From NCBI GenBank assembly GCA_049115695.1, contig JAGDZR010000002.1, forward strand, positions 1-64,000: 64,000 nt of DNA, in the 5' to 3' direction. Both the position numbers and the translations under genes were made by a program. This document shows, one piece after another, positions 44,255-51,664 of the stretch. Within the stretch, counting starts at the first letter, position 1; the number at the start of each line of letters is the position of its first letter. The stretch comes from JAGDZR01 sp049115695 (lineage in GTDB: Bacteria > Bacteroidota > Bacteroidia > Cytophagales > Cyclobacteriaceae). The notes below the pieces were generated by a model. It was not told the origin of the DNA, made no database searches, and saw nothing but the letters and a program-made list of their open reading frames with translations.

Positions 44255-44790
44255 TGCTTTTCCATACAGATTTTTAGATTTCTTTTGCCATTTTGTATGT
44301 GACTCTTTATTGTTTTCAATTCTATTTCTTTTAAGTCAGCAATGTCCTGATAGCTCTTTTTTTCAAGAAAAAACAACCTGACACAGCTCTGCTGAATATC
44401 CTTTAACTGTTGAATGCATTTTTCTAATGCACTTATATTTTCTTCAAGTTCCTCATTATGTTGATGCATTTCTATGTCGGATTCCATAATCTTTTCAGTA
44501 TTGACAAGCATTTTCTTGTCCTTACGCAAAATCATGAGACAGTGATGCTTGGTAACCGTATAAAGCCAGCTTTTGAAATGAGTAACTTCTTGATCTTTAA
44601 GCGAAATGGAAATTTTCTCAAAAATGTTCATGACCGCATCCTGACTGTCCTCACGTGATTTGAGATACTTGAGACAAAGCCCATAAACCAAATGCATGTA
44701 TTGGTAATATAACTTCCCTAGCAAAGACATATCTCCTGATTTCCGGTAACGCCGGAGTAAGAACTCATCCGTATGATCTGTGTTTGACAC
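44251..44790 (-). CDS. ECF-type RNA polymerase sigma factor
   Basis: The 179-residue sigma-70 protein starts at GTG (44790). Region 2 includes LYYQYMHLVYGLCLKYLKSREDSQDAVMNIFEKI (residues 28-61), and region 4 is a helix-turn-helix, LEKKSYQDIADLKEIELKTIKSHIQNGKRNLKI. It should direct a small regulon, probably including the divergent von Willebrand A gene, whose promoter shares the 90-base gap. The coupled downstream gene probably controls its activity. Confidence 0.93.
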   Translation of the reverse strand: MSNTDHTDEFLLRRYRKSGDMSLLGKLYYQYMHLVYGLCLKYLKSREDSQDAVMNIFEKISISLKDQEVTHFKSWLYTVTKHHCLMILRKDKKMLVNTEKIMESDIEMHQHNEELEENISALEKCIQQLKDIQQSCVRLFFLEKKSYQDIADLKEIELKTIKSHIQNGKRNLKICMEKQ

Positions 44791-44880
44791 CCTGTGGTTT
44801 CGAAGAGATTTTCCATAATAATACGCATCGAAAAAAAATTATTGCATTGTTTATGGAATATTTATCCTCATAGCATCTCA

Positions 44881-46737
44881 ATGGCAGTACTAAACGAAAA
44901 AGCCATGAAAATGCTAATTACAATTATTATCTCAATGCTTGTATCATTCAATGGACAGAACCACAATGCCTGGGTCAATGGAGTGGTTCTGGATGATGTT
45001 GGGATGCCGTTACCAGGTGTTACCATTCTTGAAAAAGGCACGCAAAATGGGACAGTGAGTGATCTTGATGGATACTACAGCATTGCAGTAGCTGATGAAA
45101 AATCCGTGCTGCATTTCTCATTCATTGGATATGAAGTGAAAGAAGTACAGGTTGGTAATCAAAAGACGATTGATGTGAAGATGACAGCACGTGCTATGGA
45201 ACAGCTGGAAGAAGTAGTAGTGTCCGGGTATGGTCAAAAGTCCGGGATTTTCAAACGATTAGCTACACCATCAGCGAGATCGCAAGGTGTAAAGGCATCT
45301 GTTCAAATGGATTATGAAATGGATGTAGATTGGAATACGGAGGAGTATGCGACCATTCATGAAAATGGATTTCGAAAACCAAAGGACCATCCTTTATCAA
45401 CCTTCAGCATTGATGTCGATGCGGCCAGTTACAGTAATATGCGACGATTTATCAACTATGGGCAGAGGCCTCCTAAGGATGCTATAAGAATTGAGGAGCT
45501 CATTAATTACTTTGATTATGACTATCCGCAACCAAGTGGAGATCATCCATTCTCGATCACCACTGAAGTGGCGAGGGCCCCATGGAATAAAGATCATTAC
45601 CTGGTACATGTTGGATTACAAGGGGAGGAGATAGCAACCGAAGAATTGCCGGCTTCCAACCTTGTTTTTCTTATTGACGTGTCCGGTTCAATGCAGAACC
45701 ACAACAAGCTGCCGTTACTTAAATCTTCATTGAAAATGCTAACCCACGAGCTAAGACCTCAGGACCGAGTGTCGATTGTGGTGTATGCCGGTGCTGCCGG
45801 GCTAGTGTTGCCGCCTACATCGGGAGATCAGAAATCTTCAATTCTCAAGGCGCTTGACAAACTTGAAGCAGGAGGATCTACGGCCGGAGGGGCAGGGATA
45901 GAATTGGCGTATCAAACAGCCAGGCAACATTTTGTTGATGGAGGTAATAATCGAGTCATCCTGGCGACTGATGGTGATTTCAACGTTGGCTCGTCAAGCA
46001 ACGCCGCAATGGAGCGATTGATTGAAAAAAAGCGCGAAGAGGGAATATTCCTGACTGTACTGGGATATGGGATGGGGAATTACAAAGACTCCAAAATGGA
46101 AACATTGGCGGATAAAGGCAATGGCAACTACGCTTACATCGATAATATCATGGAGGCCAGAAAAGTGCTGGTCAATGAGTTTGGGGGTACTCTTTTTACC
46201 ATTGCCAAGGATGTGAAAATACAGGTAGAATTTAATCCAGCTATCGTTCAGGCTTATAGGTTGATCGGCTATGAAAACCGAAAATTGAATGCAGAGGATT
46301 TTAATGATGACAAGAAAGATGCAGGAGAACTTGGAAGTGGGCATAGTGTTACAGCACTTTATGAGGTGATTCCCGTTGGGATTGAAAGTAGTCATCTCAA
46401 GGCAGTGGATGACCTAAAGTATCAACAAGCCAATGTCATTGAAAATGCATCTGATGAGCTCCTCACAATTAAGTTTAGATATAAAACACCTGATGGAACA
46501 ACCAGCAGATTAATTACTCAGACGCTGGATCATCAACTGAAAAATGATCTTAGTATGAATATGCAATGGTCGGCCGCAGTTGCAGGATTTGGGATGCTAA
46601 TTCGAGAATCTGAGTACTCCGAATCTATGAATTGGAAAGATGTGAAAATGTTAGCTAACAATGCGATTGGAGTCGATCGGTACGGATATCGAAAGGAGTT
46701 TTTGAAGCTGGTAGATGTAGTTGAAAAATTGGATTAG
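44881..46737 (+). CDS. Surface von Willebrand A protein with carboxypeptidase-regulatory domain
   Basis: The 618-residue protein has a hydrophobic export signal (KMLITIIISMLVSFNG), a carboxypeptidase-regulatory-like domain (about 28-120, ending EVVVSGYGQKS as in SusC-type proteins), a conserved pre-vWA segment (FSIDVDAASYSNMRRFIN), a vWA domain with an intact metal site (DVSGSM at 266-271, and ILATDGDFNVG), and a C-terminal DUF3520-like region. Homologues include E. coli YfbK. I start at the ATG at 44881; the ATG at 44905 would give a cleaner signal peptide. The upstream open frame to 44794 is not used. It is transcribed away from the ECF sigma operon. Confidence 0.88.
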   Translation: MAVLNEKAMKMLITIIISMLVSFNGQNHNAWVNGVVLDDVGMPLPGVTILEKGTQNGTVSDLDGYYSIAVADEKSVLHFSFIGYEVKEVQVGNQKTIDVKMTARAMEQLEEVVVSGYGQKSGIFKRLATPSARSQGVKASVQMDYEMDVDWNTEEYATIHENGFRKPKDHPLSTFSIDVDAASYSNMRRFINYGQRPPKDAIRIEELINYFDYDYPQPSGDHPFSITTEVARAPWNKDHYLVHVGLQGEEIATEELPASNLVFLIDVSGSMQNHNKLPLLKSSLKMLTHELRPQDRVSIVVYAGAAGLVLPPTSGDQKSSILKALDKLEAGGSTAGGAGIELAYQTARQHFVDGGNNRVILATDGDFNVGSSSNAAMERLIEKKREEGIFLTVLGYGMGNYKDSKMETLADKGNGNYAYIDNIMEARKVLVNEFGGTLFTIAKDVKIQVEFNPAIVQAYRLIGYENRKLNAEDFNDDKKDAGELGSGHSVTALYEVIPVGIESSHLKAVDDLKYQQANVIENASDELLTIKFRYKTPDGTTSRLITQTLDHQLKNDLSMNMQWSAAVAGFGMLIRESEYSESMNWKDVKMLANNAIGVDRYGYRKEFLKLVDVVEKLD

Positions 46738-46750
46738 CAGTCCGAGAATG

Positions 46751-46795
46751 AAAAATCCGGGGGCAATCTGCACCGCAGATTGCCCCCGGATTTTT
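46751..46795. terminator. Strong bidirectional terminator
   Basis: Two perfect 21-base inverted arms (46751-46771 and 46775-46795) enclose the loop ACC. The stem runs from A-rich/T-rich ends (AAAAATCC.../...GGATTTTT) into a G+C-rich core, so it works as a Rho-independent terminator on both strands for the convergent vWA and S15-like genes. Confidence 0.92.
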
Positions 46796-46824
46796 AATGT
46801 AAGTGAAAGGTTAAGATCGTTCTT

Positions 46825-48696
46825 CTACTTTTTAGTTTCGATGGACGTGTCCATGGGATCATTTCCGATTTCAACAACCGATGAACCGAGTACCTGAATA
46901 GTTGCTTTTTCGAAATCTGAAGCGTCTGCTTTATAAATATTGTCCACATATTTCTGTGGATTACGATCGATGTAAGGAAACCATGTGCTATGTATCTGTA
47001 TCATTAGTCGATGACCTTTCTTGAATGTGTGAAGCATATCCTGTAGTCGGAAATTGACCTCTGAGCTTTCTCCAGGGACAAATGGTTTGGGTTCAGTAAA
47101 GCTATCTCTGAATCTTCCACGCATTACTTCTGCCCGTACCAACATCTGATATCCACCCATCTTTATATTTGAGGGGTTGTGTTTGTAGTCTGGATGATCC
47201 TGTGGATGTACATCAATGATCTTGACAATAAAATCAGCATCTGAGGAGCTCAAGATCACCTTCAATTTTGCGGCCACCTCTCCTGATAATGTCAATGGCT
47301 CGGTTAATTCATCTGTTTGAAATGTGAGTACGTCAGGTCTCCGAGCTGCATGGCGCTGATCGTCAGTCATATATGCTCGGGGTGTAAATACAAATCCTTC
47401 TGTTTCTGAGCGATAGGGAACCGGTTTGGCGGGATCACTGCTATATTCAAAAATGCTGTTAGGGTTGGCCGATTCATTGACGCCCAGTTTACCATTCTCA
47501 TGAAATGAAAGGATAACCTTTTCCTGGTTACGTGGCGGCCATTGATCAAAAGACTGCCAGGATTTTAAGCCTGTATCAAACAGATAAGCCTCAGGAAGAT
47601 CAGGCATTTTTCCATCTTTAAGAACGGATCTAAAAAATTTGGCTTCTATGTTCTTTTTGAAATCAGTTGAAAGACTGTCACCAAAATAGATATGATTAAC
47701 TGCTTGAATGCCACGCTCTCGTGCCCAGTCTCCATGACTCCATGGGCCCATCACCAAAATGTTGAACGCATTAGGACTCGTTTTTTCGATGTTTTTGTAA
47801 ATATTCAAAGGACCAAAAAGATCCTCTGCATCGAACCAACCACCAACCGTCATCACTGCGTGATCCACGTCCTCCATATGTGGAACGATGCTCCTTTTTT
47901 GCCAGAATTCGTCATAGTTAGGATGATCTACCATTTGCTGCCAAAAGAAGTTGTCTTTGTATGCGCCTTCGGTGATATTCTTTAACGGTCCGATTTCCAA
48001 ATTATAGGCATATCCATCAGCAACTTTGTCGGTGATCATCTGATCACCATACCATGATGTCGTGGTTTTTTCTGTTTTTTGCTTTCCGAAAACTGGGTAC
48101 GCCTTTAAGTAGCTTTGAAGCAGTGCACCATTGTGGTGAAAGTCATCGAAGAAAAAGTCGCCAATTGGAGCCTGAGGACTTGAGGCTTTCAGGGCGGGAT
48201 GTGCGTCAGGAATAGCTGCGGCTGTGTAAAATCCAGGATAAGAAATGCCCCACTGTCCTACACGTCCGTTATGATTTTTTAAATTTTTAATCAACCATTC
48301 GATTGTATCAAAAGTGTCGCTGCTCTCATCTATGTCAGATTTTTTGTTGCCAGGAATATTGGGTCGCATGTTATCAAACTCCCCCTCAGACATGTACCTG
48401 CCTCTCACATCCTGATAGACGTATATGTAGCCCTCTTCCATCATGAAGGTTGACGGCCCTAACAATTGTGGGAACTTATCGGCTTCATAAGGGCGAGTGC
48501 TATAACACGTCCTTTTCATCATAATGGGGTATGCTTTGCTTTTGTTTTTTGGCGTATATACCTGAGTGAACAGTGTGGTCCCATCTCGCATGGGGATTTC
48601 ATATTGAACTTTATCATAATTAAGTTCTGGATATGATTTATCCTGAGCCTGAACACACCAGGACAGGAAGATTAGGGCGCTAAATAGGTATCTCAT
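46825..48696 (-). CDS. Secreted CocE/X-Pro dipeptidyl-peptidase-like hydrolase
   Basis: The 623-residue alpha/beta hydrolase of the S15/CocE class has a signal peptide (MRYLFSALIFLSWCVQAQ). The nucleophile S152 lies in VGQWGISYPGFYTA, the expected G-x-S-Y-x-G elbow, and a C-terminal jelly-roll domain (from about 400; LTLSGEVAAKLKVILSS, then DADFIVKIIDVHP) is typical. These enzymes cleave acyl groups, X-Pro dipeptides or beta-lactam-type esters; the substrate is uncertain. The frame is open to 48777, but the ATG at 48696 gives the signal peptide directly. Confidence 0.92.
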   Translation of the reverse strand: MRYLFSALIFLSWCVQAQDKSYPELNYDKVQYEIPMRDGTTLFTQVYTPKNKSKAYPIMMKRTCYSTRPYEADKFPQLLGPSTFMMEEGYIYVYQDVRGRYMSEGEFDNMRPNIPGNKKSDIDESSDTFDTIEWLIKNLKNHNGRVGQWGISYPGFYTAAAIPDAHPALKASSPQAPIGDFFFDDFHHNGALLQSYLKAYPVFGKQKTEKTTTSWYGDQMITDKVADGYAYNLEIGPLKNITEGAYKDNFFWQQMVDHPNYDEFWQKRSIVPHMEDVDHAVMTVGGWFDAEDLFGPLNIYKNIEKTSPNAFNILVMGPWSHGDWARERGIQAVNHIYFGDSLSTDFKKNIEAKFFRSVLKDGKMPDLPEAYLFDTGLKSWQSFDQWPPRNQEKVILSFHENGKLGVNESANPNSIFEYSSDPAKPVPYRSETEGFVFTPRAYMTDDQRHAARRPDVLTFQTDELTEPLTLSGEVAAKLKVILSSSDADFIVKIIDVHPQDHPDYKHNPSNIKMGGYQMLVRAEVMRGRFRDSFTEPKPFVPGESSEVNFRLQDMLHTFKKGHRLMIQIHSTWFPYIDRNPQKYVDNIYKADASDFEKATIQVLGSSVVEIGNDPMDTSIETKK

Positions 48697-48802
48697 CTGA
48701 TTTTTGATTACAGACTCAAAATTAATATGAGTGATTGATGATTTTCTGCCGACCATGGAAATGCCAGCATTCTCCAATAAGTCTGAATATCCTGGTGGAT
48801 GT

Positions 48803-49477
48803 TCACCTTTCCAGTTGCTGCTTTAAAGTCGGATGCTGGTCGATGTATCTGAGCAGTTCAGCTATGTTGGATACATCGAGTTTTTTCATGATGTTGAATC
48901 GATGTGTTTCTACTGTTCTCACACTTTTACCGAGCACATCAGCTATTTCCTTGTTGGATTTGCCATCACGAATCAATCCCAAAATTTCTAACTCACGGCG
49001 GGTCAAATGAACTAGTTCACTTTCTCCGGTTGATGGAGAAGAAGAGATCTGACCACCAAGAAGTGAATTCACCAAAACATTGGATATATCTCCGCTAAAA
49101 TATTTGTTGCCACTCATAACCGTATGTATGGCCTTTAGAAACTCACCTTTGTCTGAGTCTTTGAGTAAGTAGCCATCAGCCCCCAAATGCAAAGCTCTCA
49201 TGATATACTCACCTTCATCATGCATGGAGAGAATCAGTATTTTTACTTTGGTGTCAGTTTTTTTGATGGCCTCAGTTGCTTCAAGACCATTCATATTCGG
49301 CATGCGAATGTCCATGATTAAAAGATCAGGTTCATTTGCTTTGACAGCTTCTATTGCCTCTAATCCATCGGATGCTTCAGCAATAACCTGCAGTTCTTCT
49401 TCTTCGGCCAGGAGTGTTTTGATGCCGTTTCTTACGATGACATGATCGTCAGTCAAAAGTATTTTTACGATGCTCAT
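48803..49477 (-). CDS. NarL/FixJ family response regulator
   Basis: The 224-residue protein has a receiver domain with D10-D11 and phospho-acceptor D56 (LLIMDIRMPNMNG), and a C-terminal LuxR-type helix-turn-helix (LTRRELEILGLIRDGKSNKE). It is coupled by a 4-base overlap to the kinase upstream. Given the NarX-like kinase and the adjacent nitrite reductase genes, it likely controls nitrate or nitrite assimilation. Confidence 0.94.
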   Translation of the reverse strand: MSIVKILLTDDHVIVRNGIKTLLAEEEELQVIAEASDGLEAIEAVKANEPDLLIMDIRMPNMNGLEATEAIKKTDTKVKILILSMHDEGEYIMRALHLGADGYLLKDSDKGEFLKAIHTVMSGNKYFSGDISNVLVNSLLGGQISSSPSTGESELVHLTRRELEILGLIRDGKSNKEIADVLGKSVRTVETHRFNIMKKLDVSNIAELLRYIDQHPTLKQQLER

Positions 49478-51231
49478 GATGCTAGTGGTAATTCTAAGTT
49501 AATGGTTGTTCCTTTATTTTTAGAAGTATCTATTTCGAAAGTCCCGCCTACAAATGCGATTCGTTCCTTCATATTGAAGATGCCATGACCCGCCTTACTG
49601 AAATGTCCCTGTTCCTGCAGTTTTTTATAGTCAAACCCAACGCCATCATCTGCAATGAAAATGGATAAATGATGAGAGGAATGAGAGATACCAACGGTAA
49701 CCTGCTTGGCTTTTGAGTACTTCAGGGCGTTATTTACGGCCTCTTGGACGATTCGGTAAATGTTGTTTTCAATGTGACTATCTAGTCTTGTGATAAACCC
49801 AGTTCGATTTTCAAATCCAACTTCAACATTCGACAATCCAGAGACATGTTCACATAGTTTTTGAAGGGCGGGAATTAATCCAAAATCAGTCAGGCTGTTC
49901 GGTTTTATATTGAAAGAAACGCGTCGGACTTCCCTTATGATTGTACGTATAAGATTTTTGGTTTCGTCCAACCGCTTTCGGGCGTGAACGGAATTGGCAA
50001 GCGTAATTGATTCTGTGTTCAGTTTTAGTGCAGTGAGCATCTGTCCCACGCCATCATGTAATTCTCTGGATAGTCTGTTACGTTCTTCTTCTTGCCCTTC
50101 CAGAATAAGTACAGACCTAAATTGTTGCTCCTTTACAGTAGCAGCTACTTTTTCTTCATTGATTTCGCGTGACCTTATTTTGGCTTCTTTAAACTCAGTG
50201 ACATCTCGAGCTACAATATGGATATCCGGTCCTTTTGATACTGGGATTAGATTGACATCCAACCAAATGAAGTCTCCACCATAGGTTGTAAGTTTAAATT
50301 CACCTGACCACTTGGAACCATCATTCACCAGCTTCAATACGGACTGAATGAAGTTTGACTGATAACCATTTGAAGTCAGTAAATCTAATATTGAATGTGG
50401 CACCTCTTTAGGTGGCCATTCCATGAGTTTGACGAAATGATCTGCAATAAATGTGAATATTCCCTGCTTATTAAGTGAGGCAACTAACACTGGAGCGGCA
50501 GGTTGAAGATTGACAGCTTCAAGGTCCTGGTATGAGCGAACAAGCTCATTGTAAAGCTTACTCATGTCAGCTGCCATCGTTTTTGAGGACTCTTCAGATC
50601 TTTTCAATTCAACCATGGACTGGCGAATGCTCCGGGCAATGGGTCTGAAAATAAATATGTACTCTAATAGGATGATGCCGAGGGAAACTGATAATAATAT
50701 GTATTCAATTTTACTAAGGGACTCTACTCTTTTTCTAGCTTCATCATCATATTGAAAGACAATGGCATCCATGCCTTTCAAAAATGAGGGTTCAGCCAAG
50801 CGAATACGCTCGACTGCCCTATCTACCACAGAGTCTGAGTCATTTTGAAGCACGGTATGTGCTGAATGTACGATTTCCTGAAAGTAAGGCGCTAACTCTT
50901 CAAATTTTTGACTGATGTTAGTTGAGTTACCACCTGGTAGTCCAAGTTCACTGTCACCATGTTGAAGTCCTTGATGTGATTTTTCCCAGAGACCTAAACT
51001 TTGTGCTAGTTCTGTACTTGCATCCTGACCACTTTTGATGAGTAAGACACATTTTGTGATTTTCTGGGACAGCATCCTTTGACGCCCGGCAATATTTACA
51101 ACACGAGCATCGGATGATTGGTCAGAAATGTATTGCTGAATTAATAACTGACTGACAACAATACTCAGGGCGATGCATGATAATGCAAGCAGATATAGGA
51201 ATCCAAGTTTATAGAATTTGCTATTCGGCAT
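49474..51231 (-). CDS. NarX-like sensor histidine kinase
   Basis: The 585-residue kinase has a membrane helix (about 9-32), a periplasmic four-helix domain whose start VVNIAGRQRMLSQKI (44-58) resembles the nitrate-binding P-box of NarX/PilJ-type sensors, and a second helix (near 175-195, IEYILLSVSLGIILLEYIFI). A coiled coil, a PAS domain (about 250-355), a HisKA_3 dimerisation domain with phospho-acceptor H392 (SRELHDGVGQ) and an ATPase domain (IADDGVGFD, GHGIFNMKER) follow. The response-regulator gene is coupled downstream. A TACGTA palindrome (51255-51260) lies 24 bases before its ATG. Confidence 0.93.
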   Translation of the reverse strand: MPNSKFYKLGFLYLLALSCIALSIVVSQLLIQQYISDQSSDARVVNIAGRQRMLSQKITKCVLLIKSGQDASTELAQSLGLWEKSHQGLQHGDSELGLPGGNSTNISQKFEELAPYFQEIVHSAHTVLQNDSDSVVDRAVERIRLAEPSFLKGMDAIVFQYDDEARKRVESLSKIEYILLSVSLGIILLEYIFIFRPIARSIRQSMVELKRSEESSKTMAADMSKLYNELVRSYQDLEAVNLQPAAPVLVASLNKQGIFTFIADHFVKLMEWPPKEVPHSILDLLTSNGYQSNFIQSVLKLVNDGSKWSGEFKLTTYGGDFIWLDVNLIPVSKGPDIHIVARDVTEFKEAKIRSREINEEKVAATVKEQQFRSVLILEGQEEERNRLSRELHDGVGQMLTALKLNTESITLANSVHARKRLDETKNLIRTIIREVRRVSFNIKPNSLTDFGLIPALQKLCEHVSGLSNVEVGFENRTGFITRLDSHIENNIYRIVQEAVNNALKYSKAKQVTVGISHSSHHLSIFIADDGVGFDYKKLQEQGHFSKAGHGIFNMKERIAFVGGTFEIDTSKNKGTTINLELPLAS

Positions 51232-51254
51232 CTACTGAGATTGAACCGACAAAA

Positions 51255-51260
51255 TACGTA
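51255..51260. promoter_or_regulatory. TACGTA palindrome upstream of the NarX-like kinase
   Basis: A single TACGTA (in AAAATACGTACATTTTT) lies in the 52-base gap between nirD and the kinase gene. It matches the core repeated four times between nirB and cobA, so the same regulator may act here. One copy alone could be chance. Confidence 0.35.
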
Positions 51261-51283
51261 CATTTTTGATGCAATCACATGCC

Positions 51284-51661
51284 TTAATCCTCAAAACCTA
51301 CGTAGACATACCCATTTTCTATTTTAACGGGATAAGTAGCCAGGTCGCAATTGTCACTATTGAGCGCTTTCCCACTTTTTAGAGAGAAGGTATTTTTATG
51401 AAAGGGGCAGGAAACTTTGGGTTCTGCTCCATCAGATCCGATCATACCTCGTGAAAGTATCATTTGATTTTTATGTGGGCATTGATTTTGAGTGGCGTAC
51501 CATTCACCTCTGCGGGTAAAATTAAAAACCGCAATCTGCATGCCCTTGTATAGAACGGCTTGTCCTCCATTCTCAGAGAAATCAGTGGTTGATCCAACTT
51601 TGTGCCACACTTTGACCTCCTCCTTTTTTACAGTTTTGTATGCTATTAATTCCTCTGTCAT
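51284..51661 (-). CDS. nirD: Nitrite reductase small subunit (Rieske type)
   Basis: The 125-residue protein has a Rieske-like fold with both cluster motifs retained: CPHKNQMILSRG and CPFHKNTFSLKSG (C-x-H and C-x2-H), so it should bind a 2Fe-2S cluster. It partners the large subunit in assimilatory NADH nitrite reductase. The gene is 3 bases downstream of nirB. Confidence 0.93.
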   Translation of the reverse strand: MTEELIAYKTVKKEEVKVWHKVGSTTDFSENGGQAVLYKGMQIAVFNFTRRGEWYATQNQCPHKNQMILSRGMIGSDGAEPKVSCPFHKNTFSLKSGKALNSDNCDLATYPVKIENGYVYVGFED

Positions 51662-51664
51662 ATT

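Noticed and set aside
51299..51304. A further TACGTA inside nirD
   Set aside because: Within codons of YVYVG; single copies of this word also occur by chance elsewhere (for example inside prmC near 42427), so it was not counted as a site.
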